A stretch of 64,000 bases of DNA from Marinimicrobium alkaliphilum (GTDB taxonomy: Bacteria; Pseudomonadota; Gammaproteobacteria; Pseudomonadales; Cellvibrionaceae): NCBI RefSeq assembly GCF_003259155.1, contig NZ_QGMQ01000002.1, positions 34,925 through 98,924 on the forward strand, given 5' to 3'. Below, one piece after another: positions 48,882 to 59,110 of this stretch. A program made the position numbers and the translations under genes. The notes under the pieces are model-generated. The model had not been told where the DNA came from, did no database searches, and saw nothing but the letters and a program-made list of their open reading frames with translations. Position 1 is the first letter of the stretch; every line of letters starts with the position of its first letter.

Positions 48882-49117
48882 CTGCATTAAATTGGTGCAC
48901 GGTGTGCCGGGATACCGGGCACTGTCGCACTGTAATGGTGCGTCATGGTTTCGGGATACTGGGTAGAAATGCCAGAAATACGTATAACGTATTGTTTTTT
49001 AAGTAAATATAAAAGTTGGCGCGGTCCCTGCTATTTACCGGATAAGCTCGTTCGGTATGGAATCGAATAGCTCCATTAGAAAACCAAGTACTGCCATTAC
49101 ACTTAGAGGAAGAACTC
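48882..49117. other. Intergenic region with no recognised gene
   Basis: 236 bp between the transporter and TIGR02001-like genes. The second half (about 48970-49040) is AT-rich. No clear -35/-10 pair or RNA gene was seen. GAGGAAG ahead of ATG 49118 is a usable ribosome binding site. Confidence 0.5.
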
Positions 49118-49753
49118 ATGAACTTGAAGCAAAAATTTCTTTCCAGCTCTATCGCCGCATCTGCTCTGGCCGTATGTGCTGTAGCGCCGGTTGCTCACGC
49201 TCAAACGGAAGTCTCTGCCGAGGTGGGCGCTGCCAGCATGTACTACTGGCGTGGTCAGGATCTGGGCGGTGGTGCCGCCATCTGGGGTGATTTGAGCATC
49301 AGCTCCAACGGTTTCTACGCCGGTTTGTGGACCTCTTCAGGTGATGCCTCTGAGGGTACTGAGTATGACATCTACTTGGGTTATGCGGGCGACTACGGCG
49401 ACTTTTCCTACGACCTGGGTATCGTGACCTATGTCTATCCGGAAACCGAGCAATCACCGGGTGACAATGTTGAAGCCTACCTGGGCCTCGGCTACAGCGC
49501 CTTCTCTCTGACCTATTTCCACGGTCTGGAAGATCTGGATGAGTATTGGTACGTTGTCGCTGGCGTTGATGTAGGTGACTTCACCTTCGCCTACGGTCTG
49601 CATGAAGATGACTATTCTCACGTTGACATCACCTACAACTACAATGACAACCTGAGCTTCACTCTGGGTCTGGTGGTTGATGATGCCGACGATCCGGACC
49701 TGAACGACGAGCCTAAATTCCTGGTGTCTTTCAGCTTGCCGATCGAGTTCTAA
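49118..49753 (+). CDS. TIGR02001-type outer-membrane beta-barrel protein
   Basis: A 211-residue protein with a signal peptide (about 1-28, ending AHA). The acidic mature part has alternating strands rich in Tyr, Gly and Phe, and a terminal Phe (SLPIEF), as in small outer-membrane barrels. The MYYWRGQDLGGG segment and overall pattern fit the proteobacterial TIGR02001 family (TorF-like putative porins). Function unknown. Confidence 0.8.
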   Translation: MNLKQKFLSSSIAASALAVCAVAPVAHAQTEVSAEVGAASMYYWRGQDLGGGAAIWGDLSISSNGFYAGLWTSSGDASEGTEYDIYLGYAGDYGDFSYDLGIVTYVYPETEQSPGDNVEAYLGLGYSAFSLTYFHGLEDLDEYWYVVAGVDVGDFTFAYGLHEDDYSHVDITYNYNDNLSFTLGLVVDDADDPDLNDEPKFLVSFSLPIEF

Positions 49754-49764
49754 ACAGCTTTTAC

Positions 49765-49787
49765 CCCGGGCAGGAAGCCCGGGTTTT
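49765..49787 (+). terminator. Rho-independent terminator of the TIGR02001-type gene
   Basis: A stem CCCGGGC / GCCCGGG with an AGGAA loop and four T residues, 11 bp after the stop codon. Confidence 0.85.
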
Positions 49788-49861
49788 CTGAACGGACGTT
49801 ATGCATCTGTCTCCCTTGCCGGCCCTTTGGGTCGGCTCTTTTTATGAGAGGGGATGGAGCC

Positions 49862-49894
49862 AAAAAAAACCACCCAAGCGGGTGGTTTTTTTTG
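49862..49894. terminator. Bidirectional terminator
   Basis: A stem ACCACCC / GGGTGGT with an AAGC loop, flanked by an A-run and a T-run. It ends transcripts from both sides, including the sensor kinase gene on the minus strand, which stops at 49912. Confidence 0.9.
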
Positions 49895-49911
49895 GTTTTA
49901 ATCTTTAGGTT

Positions 49912-51279
49912 CTAAGTGCTGCCGGCCGGCAAAATCAGCGTAAATTCAGCGCCGCCCAGCTCTGCATCGGTCACCGTGATGTTGCCGCCGTAGCTGTCGA
50001 CAATATCGATAACCACCGACAAGCCGATCCCCTGGCCGGGCTGCAGGGTGTCCAGACGCTGGCCGCGTTGAAGAATGCGCTCGCGCTCGTCTTCGGGCAC
50101 GCCCGGGCCGTCGTCGCTGATGCTGATGCAGACTTGGTTCCCGGCCCGGCCTTGGACGCTTACCCTGACCTGATGGCGGCAGTATTTGTAGGCGTTCTCG
50201 AGCATGTTGCCGAGCACTTCCATCAGGTCCTGCTCGTCGGCGGCAACGTGTAGGCTCTTGTCGATGTCCACTTCGCAGTAGACGGACTTTTCCCGGTACA
50301 CCTTATCCAGTGCGCTACTCAGGCGTTTGATGACCGCGGCAGGTTTAGCTCGCTGATGCATCCCTTGCTGTTGTTCGGACATGGCGCGCTGTAACTGGTA
50401 GTTGACCACCTGGCTCATGCGTGAGACCTGCTCGGTGGCAGTGGCCCGCAAATCGTCTGCGGGTTGGTCCAGGCTGGACTGGAGTACGGCGAGCGGTGTT
50501 TTCAGGCTGTGGGCGAGGTCGCTCAGGCTGTGTCGGTAGCGCTGACGCATGGCCTCTTCGCGCGCAAGGACCTGGTTCAGGTTGTCGACCACCTCCTGCA
50601 TTTCGGTGGGGTAGTGGCCCCCCAGGCGGTTGCTTTGGCCGCGCTCCATCAGGTGCAGCGCCCGCGCCAGTCGACGCAGGGGGCGGAGCCCCCATTTCAG
50701 GATGATGCCCTGACCGATCAGCAGCAACAGACCTGCGGCCACGAGCCAGCTCAGCAGGTGGTTGCGATAAGCGGCCAGCTCGGCCATATAGATGGCTTTA
50801 TTGCGCAGTACCACAAAGCGGAAAGGGTGGGTGTCGCCGTCGTCGTCTTCCCAGATAATATCGAACTGCGCGGCGAAGAAGCGTTCGCCGTCGTAATTTA
50901 GCGACTGCATTACCAGGTCGCCCGGCTGACGGGTCGGGTTGAGGCGGGCCACGGGGTCCGGCTTTAGCCCGACCGAGCCGGACTGCCATAACAGGCGATC
51001 GTTCTCATCATAGACAAACGCATAGAGTCCGGAGTCAAAACGCTCGAATTCCGGCTCGATCAGAGCGGCAGGCATCTGCAGGCTCGGAATGTCGCCATTG
51101 TCGCTCATTTCCGCAACACTGAAGAGCAGATACAGTTGGCCGCGCATCCGCTCTTCGGTGGCGGTCTGCAGGCTGCGCTGAAAGGCATTGTCCAGAAAAA
51201 CGCCGGTCAGGCCCAGAAACACCGGCATCAATACGGCCGAGGCCATCAATAGGCGGGTTGAAAGGGAGCGCACGCGCAC
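49912..51279 (-). CDS. Sensor histidine kinase, PhoQ-like
   Basis: A 455-residue kinase with helix 1 at about 8-30, a periplasmic sensor at about 31-170, helix 2 at about 172-195 and a HAMP-like linker. The dimerisation domain's phosphorylatable His sits in LSDLAHSLKTPLAVLQS, which is very close to the PhoQ H-box. The HATPase domain ends with DDGPGVPEDERERIL and GIGLSVVIDIV. The periplasmic part has several Asp/Glu, as in Mg2+-sensing kinases. It lies 2 bp after the regulator gene. Confidence 0.9.
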   Translation of the reverse strand: MRVRSLSTRLLMASAVLMPVFLGLTGVFLDNAFQRSLQTATEERMRGQLYLLFSVAEMSDNGDIPSLQMPAALIEPEFERFDSGLYAFVYDENDRLLWQSGSVGLKPDPVARLNPTRQPGDLVMQSLNYDGERFFAAQFDIIWEDDDGDTHPFRFVVLRNKAIYMAELAAYRNHLLSWLVAAGLLLLIGQGIILKWGLRPLRRLARALHLMERGQSNRLGGHYPTEMQEVVDNLNQVLAREEAMRQRYRHSLSDLAHSLKTPLAVLQSSLDQPADDLRATATEQVSRMSQVVNYQLQRAMSEQQQGMHQRAKPAAVIKRLSSALDKVYREKSVYCEVDIDKSLHVAADEQDLMEVLGNMLENAYKYCRHQVRVSVQGRAGNQVCISISDDGPGVPEDERERILQRGQRLDTLQPGQGIGLSVVIDIVDSYGGNITVTDAELGGAEFTLILPAGST

Positions 51280-51281
51280 GG

Positions 51282-51971
<690 letters not shown>

Positions 51972-52004
51972 GTAACAGCCAGCCTGTAATAACGCGTTAG
52001 GCGT

Positions 52005-52313
52005 TTAGTTCATGATGGCGCCGGTCTCTGCGTTGACGCTCACGGTGCGCATATGTCCCGAGCTTTGCAGAATCTTGACCCGGTACACGGTGATATTGCC
52101 CTCTTGACGAGTGCTGACGTTCATCACTTCACCGCCAAAGCGTTGGCGCACGATGGTGGCCGCCTCGGCAGAGGAAATTCGCCCCCGGTTAACCTGTTGG
52201 CGATTCTCTTGTTGGGCGGCCGTCCAGCTGCTGCCCGGCGCGGCGGCATAGGCTCCGGCAGCACCCAGCAACAGTGTAGCAGCCAAGGCTAAGGAGGTAA
52301 GGCGCGGCATCAT
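52005..52313 (-). CDS. Small PepSY-domain protein
   Basis: A 102-residue exported protein with a signal peptide (about 1-23, ending AYA) and a C-terminal PepSY-type domain (about 45-102), recognisable from ISSAEAATIVRQRFGGEV and VSVNAETGAIM. PepSY proteins are thought to inhibit or chaperone peptidases, or bind partners in the envelope. It lies 33 bp upstream of the response regulator gene on the same strand, an arrangement common in Pseudomonas-type genomes. Confidence 0.85.
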   Translation of the reverse strand: MMPRLTSLALAATLLLGAAGAYAAAPGSSWTAAQQENRQQVNRGRISSAEAATIVRQRFGGEVMNVSTRQEGNITVYRVKILQSSGHMRTVSVNAETGAIMN

Positions 52314-52450
52314 TGTACGACTCCTGTAAGTTCATGTGTAGACGCATTTTTCTACGATTACTATCCCGCGAGCACCGCCAACATGCAAGTGCCCGCACTG
52401 TAAAGATGCGGACACTTTCGTTTAGCTGCGTTAAAGCCCAGGGTGCGGGC

Positions 52451-52999
52451 TCAGTAGCGCCGTGCCGGACGAACGCTGACTGTGACCGGGATGCGTCCCC
52501 CGGGGTGTTGGCGAGTACGGGTTTCGTACAGGCGCCCCTGATAGCGATAAGTGACATTGTACCCCACAAGCTCCCGGCTGTGCTCGGTGCGGTAGTGGGT
52601 TTGGCAGACCTCGTGGTCGCGGTAGCGAGTCGTTGCTGGCGCCCTGTTGCGGGTGGCGTCACGGGCGATGGCCGCGCCCAGTAGCCCTCCGGCGGCGGCA
52701 CCCACCTGTTTGTTTCGGCGGCTATTGCCCAGTTCGTGGCCTACCGCAGCACCGAGCAGGCCGCCCACCACGGTAACGGTGTCGCGGTTGGTGCCACCGG
52801 TGCGGTGGGCCCGAGTTTCAATATGGCAGGCCTGATAGGGTACCCGGTGACTGCGGGTTTGATAGATCGGTTGGGCATCAACGACCCGGCCGTACTGGTG
52901 GCCCGGAGGCGCGGCGTGGGCGGTCTGGGTCAGCAGAGATGCCGCCAGCAATGTGCCGGCAAGGCTCAGGGAAAATCGTGAATAGTGACGCTTTTTCAT
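52451..52999 (-). CDS. Glycine-zipper 2TM-type exported protein
   Basis: A 182-residue protein with a signal peptide (about 1-26, ending AHA). Two Gly/Ala-rich helices, VGGLLGAAVGHELG and AAAGGLLGAAIA, match the glycine-zipper 2TM pattern of the SlyB/OmpA-linked family. The C-terminal part is Arg/Tyr-rich. Two Cys are present. ATG 52999 has GGAGA upstream and fits the signal peptide; longer starts (for example 53020) are possible. Function unknown; related proteins stabilise the outer membrane. Confidence 0.82.
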   Translation of the reverse strand: MKKRHYSRFSLSLAGTLLAASLLTQTAHAAPPGHQYGRVVDAQPIYQTRSHRVPYQACHIETRAHRTGGTNRDTVTVVGGLLGAAVGHELGNSRRNKQVGAAAGGLLGAAIARDATRNRAPATTRYRDHEVCQTHYRTEHSRELVGYNVTYRYQGRLYETRTRQHPGGRIPVTVSVRPARRY

Positions 53000-53161
53000 G
53001 GCGTTTCTCCTCTTGGACATCGTGTGCCTTTCGCTGGATCGGGTGTTATTCACCCTTGATGCCAGAGTAGCGCCGTGAAGCTGAATACAAACTGAAGGGA
53101 ACATGGAAAAATCCCCGGTTCGAAATGCGCAAAAATGCACCAAAATGCCGCCCCAAACAGG

Positions 53162-53167
53162 TATAAT
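53162..53167 (+). promoter_or_regulatory. Candidate proA -10 element
   Basis: A perfect TATAAT about 95 bp ahead of the proA start. No good -35 was found at 16-18 bp, so it may depend on an activator or be fortuitous. Confidence 0.4.
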
Positions 53168-53262
53168 CCGCCGTTTAATGCGCAAAACGACGCTGTTTTT
53201 GCGCGCTCGAGCCCAATGGTGCGCTCGGGCCTTTGTGTTTTTGGTGGGAGTGGAAGTGAGAA

Positions 53263-54528
53263 ATGGCTGAAATCGACAACGTAGCAGCTTATATGGAAAC
53301 CTTGGGCGAACAGGCCCGGCAGGCTTCGCGAGTGCTGGCGACCGCCAGCGCCGGGGTCAAGAACAAGGCTCTCCTGGCCATTGCCGAAGCCCTGGAAGCG
53401 GCGCGTACTCGCCTGGCCGAGGAAAACCGCAAAGACCTGGATGCGGGCGAGGCCAACGGCCTGGATATGGCGATGCTCGATCGTCTGGCGCTCAAGCCGG
53501 CCACCATCGACGGCATGATCGAGGGCTTGCGTCAGGTTGCGGCGCTGGCGGACCCCTGCGGTGCCATCACCGACCTGAATTATCGTCCGAGCGGCATCCA
53601 GGTCGGCAAGATGCGTGTGCCCCTGGGGGTCGTGGGCATTATTTATGAGTCCCGCCCCAACGTAACTGTCGACGCGGCCAGCCTGTGTCTCAAGTCCGGC
53701 AATGCCGCGATTCTGCGCGGTGGCAGCGAAGCGATCCATTCCAACCGGGCCATTGCCGCGTGTATTCGTCAGGGGCTGGAAAAGGCCGGCCTGCCCGCGA
53801 CCGCCGTGCAGGTGGTGGAAACCACCGATCGGGCGGCCGTGGGCCGGCTGATTACCATGCCCGAGTATGTGGATGTGATTGTGCCCCGCGGTGGCAAAGG
53901 GCTGATCGAACGTATCAGCAACGAGGCGCGGGTACCGGTGATCAAGCATTTGGACGGTATCTGCCACGTGTATATTGATGGCCGTGCCGACCTGGACAAA
54001 GCCTTCGCCATCGCCCTGAATGCCAAGACCCACCGTTATGGCGTCTGCAACGCCATGGAAACCCTGCTGGTGGATGAGTCGGTCGCTGGGGACATTCTCC
54101 CGCGCCTGGCCGATGCCTACGACGACAAGGGTGTAGAGTTGAGGGGCTGTCCCAAGACTTGTGCCATCATCAGTGCCAGTGACGCCACGGAAGCGGACTG
54201 GGCAACGGAGTACCTCGCGCCGGTGTTGTCGATCAAGGTGGTTTCAGGGATTGACGAAGCGATTGCCCACATCACCCGCTACAGCTCCCAGCATACCGAG
54301 GCGATAGTGACTGAGGACTACACCCGGGCGCGCCACTTCCTGAGTGCGGTGGACTCCAGCTCGGTAATGGTCAATGCCTCGACCCGCTTTGCCGATGGCT
54401 TCGAATACGGACTGGGCGCGGAAATCGGTATCTCTACGGACAAAATCCACGCGCGCGGCCCGGTCGGCTTGGAAGGTTTGACTTCACAGAAGTGGATCGT
54501 GCTTGGCGATGGCCACATCCGTCAATAA
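53263..54528 (+). CDS. proA: Gamma-glutamyl phosphate reductase
   Basis: A 421-residue NADPH-dependent enzyme of proline synthesis that reduces gamma-glutamyl phosphate to the semialdehyde. It has the aldehyde-dehydrogenase-like fold; the catalytic Cys is in [11 protein letters not shown] and the cofactor loops are around [12 protein letters not shown] and [11 protein letters not shown]. The C-terminal [19 protein letters not shown] matches the family. ATG 53263 is the start. proB is not in this window. nadD begins inside its end. Confidence 0.97.
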   Translation: MAEIDNVAAYMETLGEQARQASRVLATASAGVKNKALLAIAEALEAARTRLAEENRKDLDAGEANGLDMAMLDRLALKPATIDGMIEGLRQVAALADPCGAITDLNYRPSGIQVGKMRVPLGVVGIIYESRPNVTVDAASLCLKSGNAAILRGGSEAIHSNRAIAACIRQGLEKAGLPATAVQVVETTDRAAVGRLITMPEYVDVIVPRGGKGLIERISNEARVPVIKHLDGICHVYIDGRADLDKAFAIALNAKTHRYGVCNAMETLLVDESVAGDILPRLADAYDDKGVELRGCPKTCAIISASDATEADWATEYLAPVLSIKVVSGIDEAIAHITRYSSQHTEAIVTEDYTRARHFLSAVDSSSVMVNASTRFADGFEYGLGAEIGISTDKIHARGPVGLEGLTSQKWIVLGDGHIRQ

Positions 54529-55168
54529 CGCGCACGCTGTCGGATTGATGGGGGGCACCTTTGACCCCATCCATATCGGGCATCTGCGTATGGCGCTGGA
54601 GGCGCGGGAGGCGCTCGGGCTGGCACAGGTCCGGTTGTTGCCTTGCCACCGGCCGCCGCACCGGGATCAACCTTCCGTGACCAGCGTCGAACGCGCAAGG
54701 ATGTTGCAGCTGGCCCTGCAGGACTGCCCCGAGTTGGTACTCGACGAGCGTGAGTTGCGCCGCGACGGGCCGTCCTACACCGTCGAAACCCTGATAGAAG
54801 TGCGTCGGGAACTGGGCGCTGATACGCCGCTCTACTGGTTGCTGGGTACCGATGCCTTTGCCGGGCTTGATCGCTGGCACCGTTGGCGCGAGCTGCTTGA
54901 TCACGCTCACCTGGTGGTGATTGAGCGCCCGGATGCACCGCTGCCGACCCGAGGGCCGGTGGCCGATCTGTTGGCCGAGCGTCGCCGGCCACTGGCGCAG
55001 GCGGCGACGACGCCGGCGGGCGCGATTGTAACGTTGAGATTGCGCCTGCTGCCGATCTCGGCGACCGAGATTCGCGCGCAGATCGCGGCCGGTGAGTCGG
55101 CGCGCTTTTTGCTGCCGGATCCGGTATGGCACTACATTGAGCAGAACCACTTATACGCCCGGGCTTGA
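54509..55168 (+). CDS. nadD: Nicotinate-nucleotide adenylyltransferase
   Basis: A 219-residue enzyme converting nicotinate mononucleotide to deamido-NAD. Motifs are [12 protein letters not shown] with the ATP-binding His pair, and SATEIRAQI near the C-terminus. ATG 54509 overlaps the proA end by 20 bp, suggesting coupling; TTG 54503 is an alternative. The proA-nadD-rsfS-rlmH order is standard. Confidence 0.95.
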   Translation: MATSVNNAHAVGLMGGTFDPIHIGHLRMALEAREALGLAQVRLLPCHRPPHRDQPSVTSVERARMLQLALQDCPELVLDERELRRDGPSYTVETLIEVRRELGADTPLYWLLGTDAFAGLDRWHRWRELLDHAHLVVIERPDAPLPTRGPVADLLAERRRPLAQAATTPAGAIVTLRLRLLPISATEIRAQIAAGESARFLLPDPVWHYIEQNHLYARA

Positions 55169-55213
55169 AGCCCTGGCGTCCATTAGACGTAAAAAGCGAG
55201 TTATAGAGACCTC

Positions 55214-55558
55214 ATGTCACCGGATGAATTGAATACCCTGATTACCGAAGCCCTGGACAACCTCAAGGGCAAAGAGATTACCAGCCTGAATGTACGCGAT
55301 CTGAGCGACGTGATGGACACCATGATCATCGCCAGCGGCACCTCCACACGGCACGTCAAATCCCTGGCTGATAACGTCGTACAGGAAGCCAAAAAACAGG
55401 GCATGCAACCGCTCGGGAGCGAAGGCATCGAGGCTGGCGACTGGGTGTTGGTCGACTTCGGTGATACCGTGGTTCACGTGATGCTGGAGGAAACCCGGAC
55501 CTTCTACGACCTGGAAAAACTCTGGTCCACGGAACCTGCCGGCCGCTCCGGGAACTAA
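55214..55558 (+). CDS. rsfS: Ribosome silencing factor RsfS
   Basis: A 114-residue protein that binds L14 on the 50S subunit and blocks joining to the 30S subunit in starvation. It has the NTF2-like pattern [18 protein letters not shown] and the [15 protein letters not shown] strand. Start is ATG 55214. It precedes rlmH by 4 bp. Confidence 0.95.
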   Translation: MSPDELNTLITEALDNLKGKEITSLNVRDLSDVMDTMIIASGTSTRHVKSLADNVVQEAKKQGMQPLGSEGIEAGDWVLVDFGDTVVHVMLEETRTFYDLEKLWSTEPAGRSGN

Positions 55559-55562
55559 TAGC

Positions 55563-56030
55563 GTGCGTTTACGCCTGATTGCTGTGGGCACCAAAATGCC
55601 CGCGTGGGTTGAACAGGGCTACCAGGAGTACGCCAAGCGCTTGCCGCGCGACTGTGCGGTGGAGTTGGTTGAGTTACCCTTGGGCTCCAGAGGTAAATCT
55701 ACCGACCCCGCAAAAGCCATCGAGAAGGAAGGCGAAGCCATGCTCGCGGCGATCGGCAAAGGTGATCAGGTGATTGCGCTGGATGTGAAGGGTAAGCCCT
55801 GGAGCACGGAGCAACTGGCTGAACGCATGGCCGATTGGCGCATGAGTGGCCGCAATTACAGTCTGCTCGTCGGTGGTCCTGACGGTCTGGCGCCGGCGTG
55901 CCTGGCGCTGGCGCAGCAGCGCTGGTCGCTTTCGGCGCTGACGCTGCCGCATCCGCTGGTGCGCATTGTGCTGATCGAACAGCTTTACCGGGCCTGGACC
56001 CTGTTAAATAACCATCCCTATCATAAATAG
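55563..56030 (+). CDS. rlmH: 23S rRNA pseudouridine1915 N3-methyltransferase
   Basis: A 155-residue SPOUT-class SAM methyltransferase acting on pseudouridine 1915 of 23S rRNA. It has the C-terminal SPOUT features [12 protein letters not shown] and [24 protein letters not shown]. The start is GTG 55563. It sits in the conserved rsfS-rlmH-mrdA gene order. Confidence 0.96.
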   Translation: MRLRLIAVGTKMPAWVEQGYQEYAKRLPRDCAVELVELPLGSRGKSTDPAKAIEKEGEAMLAAIGKGDQVIALDVKGKPWSTEQLAERMADWRMSGRNYSLLVGGPDGLAPACLALAQQRWSLSALTLPHPLVRIVLIEQLYRAWTLLNNHPYHK

Positions 56031-56073
56031 CGCAGCTCAACGATAACGACGAGCAGTATCGACCTGAGGCAGC

Positions 56074-57942
56074 ATGTCAGAGGCAAGGCGTTTTAAAGAT
56101 CACCATCGCGAGGAGCGTATCTTCCTCAGCCGCCTGATTGTGGTGGCTGTGCTGGTAGCGCTGATGATGGGCGTGCTGGTCATGCGCTACTATGGCCTGC
56201 AGGTGACCCATCATCAGGTTTACGCGACCCAGTCGGATCGCAACCGGGTGCACTTGCAGCCCATTCCACCCACCCGCGGGCTGATTTACGATCGCAATGG
56301 CGTCCTGTTGGCGGATAACCGCCCCAGTTACACGCTCTCTGTTGTGCGCGAGCGCGTGGGCGACCTCGAGGCTACCCTCGAACTGTTGCAGCGCTTGGTG
56401 GACGTTACCCCGAGCGATATCGATCGTTTTTACGATCAGTTACATCAACGCCGTCGGCCCTTTGAGGCCATCCCTTTGCGCTATCGGCTGAATGAAAAGG
56501 AAATTGCCCGCCTGGCGGTCAACGAATACCGCCTCGATGGGGTCGAGGTGGATGCCCAACTGGTGCGCCATTATCCCTATGGCAAGCTCTTTGCGCATAC
56601 TGTGGGTTATGTGGGGCGCATCAGTGAGCAGGACGTGGCCCGTTTTGACGAGGATGACTTCAAACGCTATAGCGGTACCCACTCAATCGGCAAAATCGGC
56701 CTTGAGCGTCAGTACGAACGTATTCTTCTCGGGCAGGTGGGGCACCAGAACGTTGAGACCAACGCTCGTGGCCGGGTGTTGCGGGTACTTGACCGGACAC
56801 CGCCGGTGCCCGGCCAGGATCTGGTGCTGCACATGGATATCCGCCTGCAAGAAGTCGCCACCGAAGCGATGGCGGGGCGCCGGGGCGCGGTGGTGGCACT
56901 GGACGTCAAAACCGGTGGCGTTCTGGCGGCTGTGAGTGTGCCAAGCTATGACCCCAACCTGTTTGTCACCGGTATCAGTTTTACGGATTACAATGCGCTG
57001 AACACCTCCCTGGACATTCCGTTGTTCAACCGTTTTATCCAGGGTCAGTACCCTGCGGGTTCAACACTCAAGCCGATTATCGGCCTCGCGGGTTTACACC
57101 ACGAAATTGTCGACACGGATCATTGGGTACGCGACCCGGGTTACTATCGGTTGCCCGGCGACGATCGTCTGTACCGCGATTGGCGCCGTCGCGGTCACGG
57201 TCCCCGGGTGGATATGAAACAGGCCATGGTCGAGTCCTGTGACGTCTATTACTATGACCTGGCGCACCGCATGGGGGTGGACTTGATGCATGAGTTTGGC
57301 GCCCGCTTCGGCCTGGGTGCCCGTACTGGCATTGATATTCCCACCGAGCGTGCAGGGATCTGGCCCTCGCGTGACTGGAAGCGCCGCGCCCGAGGGCTGC
57401 CCTGGTTTCCCGGGGACAATCTCAATATGGCTATCGGTCAAGGCGATGTGCTGACGACGCCATTGCAGCTGGCCGTGTCCACCGCCGCATTGGCTACTCG
57501 CGGTGTCCGCTTGCGTCCACAGGTTGTGCAAAGTGTGGGCGAGGTGCCCCAGCTGGCACAGGTTGACGATGTCGTCACACTCAAGGACGAGCACTGGGAT
57601 TTCATGTTTGACGCGATGGCCGACGTGGTTCATGGCACACGTGGAACCGCTCAGGGAATTCGACGCGGACTGGACTACCGCATTGCCGGCAAAACCGGTA
57701 CTGCACAGGTGGTGGCCATCCCGCAAGGTGAAGAGTACGACTCCGAGGCACTGCTCGAGCGTCATCGCGACCACGCTTTGTTTGTGGCCTTTGCACCCGA
57801 GGACAACCCGCAGATTGCAGTGGCGGTCATTGTGGAGAATGCCGAATCCGGTGCCGGGGTCGCGGCGCCGGTAGCCCGCAAAATTTTTGATGCCCATTTG
57901 CGCGAACGCTACCTGGGTGCGGACAGCGGAGGTCAACCGTGA
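56074..57942 (+). CDS. mrdA: Penicillin-binding protein 2 (PBP2)
   Basis: A 622-residue inner-membrane transpeptidase of the elongasome. It has a cytoplasmic N-terminus, one membrane helix (about 22-44) and a periplasmic dimerisation region. The transpeptidase domain's active Ser330 is in GSTLKP, the second motif is SCD (ESCDVYY) and the third is KTG in GKTGTAQ. It works with RodA, whose gene overlaps it by 4 bp. The frame starts at ATG 56074. Confidence 0.97.
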   Translation: MSEARRFKDHHREERIFLSRLIVVAVLVALMMGVLVMRYYGLQVTHHQVYATQSDRNRVHLQPIPPTRGLIYDRNGVLLADNRPSYTLSVVRERVGDLEATLELLQRLVDVTPSDIDRFYDQLHQRRRPFEAIPLRYRLNEKEIARLAVNEYRLDGVEVDAQLVRHYPYGKLFAHTVGYVGRISEQDVARFDEDDFKRYSGTHSIGKIGLERQYERILLGQVGHQNVETNARGRVLRVLDRTPPVPGQDLVLHMDIRLQEVATEAMAGRRGAVVALDVKTGGVLAAVSVPSYDPNLFVTGISFTDYNALNTSLDIPLFNRFIQGQYPAGSTLKPIIGLAGLHHEIVDTDHWVRDPGYYRLPGDDRLYRDWRRRGHGPRVDMKQAMVESCDVYYYDLAHRMGVDLMHEFGARFGLGARTGIDIPTERAGIWPSRDWKRRARGLPWFPGDNLNMAIGQGDVLTTPLQLAVSTAALATRGVRLRPQVVQSVGEVPQLAQVDDVVTLKDEHWDFMFDAMADVVHGTRGTAQGIRRGLDYRIAGKTGTAQVVAIPQGEEYDSEALLERHRDHALFVAFAPEDNPQIAVAVIVENAESGAGVAAPVARKIFDAHLRERYLGADSGGQP

Positions 57943-59084
57943 GCACCCAGGACTTTCTGCGCCGCTTGCCCTCGATGGGCCAGGGCTTTGGGCGACGCGA
58001 TCGTTTTCAGCAACGCTTCCATGTCGATCTGTTGTTGATCCTGTTGCTGTTGTTGACCGCCGTGTTTGGGTTGGTGGTGCTCTACAGTGCCAGTGGCCAG
58101 AGCATGCCCAATGTTCAGCGTCAGGCGGTCTATTTTGTTATTGCTCTGGGCACTATGCTGACAGTGGCGCAAATTCCCGTGCACGTGATGCGACGCTTCG
58201 CGATCTGGTTTTACCTGGGCACCGTGCTGGTACTGGTGTTGGTGCTCCTTGTGGGGGTGGGGGCCAAAGGTGCGCAGCGTTGGTTGAGTATTGGCGGGTT
58301 CCGGTTCCAGCCGTCCGAGTTGATGAAATTGGCTATGCCCCTGGCCATCGCGGCCTATTTGAGCCAGCGCATGTTGCCGCCAGTATTCAAGCATGTGCTG
58401 TGGTCTCTGGTGTTGGTGGTCATTCCGACTTTGTTGATTGTGCGTCAGCCCGATTTGGGAACGTCGATTCTGGTGGCCTCCTCCGGGCTGGTGGTGTTGT
58501 TTTTTGCCGGACTGCGTTGGCGTTATATCGTTGGTGCCTTCTTCGCGTTGCTCGCGAGCGTCTGGCCGCTGTGGCAATTTGTCCTGCAGGACTATCAAAA
58601 GCGTCGGGTGATCACCTTATTTGATCCCGAACAGGATCGCCTGGGGGCAGGTTGGAATATCATTCAGTCCAAGACCGCCATCGGTTCGGGCGGCACCTCA
58701 GGTAAGGGTTGGCTTCAGGGCACTCAGTCGCAGCTGGATTTCTTGCCGGAAGGACACACGGACTTTGTGGTCGCCGTGCTGGCGGAGGAATTTGGCCTCT
58801 ACGGCATTCTGGTGCTCCTGGGCTTATATACCCTCATCATCATGCGCGGCATGTTGATCGCACTGCGCTCCCAGGACAGCTTTGGCCGCTTGGTGGCCGC
58901 GAGCATCACCTTTACGTTTTTCGTGTATATTTTCGTCAATGTCGGCATGGTTGCCGGGCTTCTGCCGGTGGTTGGGGTACCCCTGCCACTGATCAGTCAG
59001 GGCGGGACCGCGATCATTTCTATTATGGCTGGCTTTGGTATTTTAATGGCGATTGCCACTGAGCGCCGGCGCGTGACGCGCTGA
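57939..59084 (+). CDS. rodA: Rod shape-determining protein RodA
   Basis: A 381-residue SEDS-family peptidoglycan glycosyltransferase with about ten hydrophobic helices. The conserved segments are FQPSELMKLAMPL and the C-terminal PLPLISQGGTAI, with DLGTS in between. It polymerises lipid II with PBP2. The GTG start overlaps the mrdA stop, so the pair should be translated together. Confidence 0.97.
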   Translation: MSTQDFLRRLPSMGQGFGRRDRFQQRFHVDLLLILLLLLTAVFGLVVLYSASGQSMPNVQRQAVYFVIALGTMLTVAQIPVHVMRRFAIWFYLGTVLVLVLVLLVGVGAKGAQRWLSIGGFRFQPSELMKLAMPLAIAAYLSQRMLPPVFKHVLWSLVLVVIPTLLIVRQPDLGTSILVASSGLVVLFFAGLRWRYIVGAFFALLASVWPLWQFVLQDYQKRRVITLFDPEQDRLGAGWNIIQSKTAIGSGGTSGKGWLQGTQSQLDFLPEGHTDFVVAVLAEEFGLYGILVLLGLYTLIIMRGMLIALRSQDSFGRLVAASITFTFFVYIFVNVGMVAGLLPVVGVPLPLISQGGTAIISIMAGFGILMAIATERRRVTR

Positions 59085-59110
59085 CCTCGGGGACAACAAC
59101 AGGATTGATA

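Noticed and set aside
52414..52436. PhoP-box-like direct repeat GTTTA-GCTGC-GTTAA upstream of the PepSY gene
   Set aside because: The half-sites are 10 bp apart rather than 11 and one is mismatched, so it is suggestive only, despite the PhoPQ-like neighbours.
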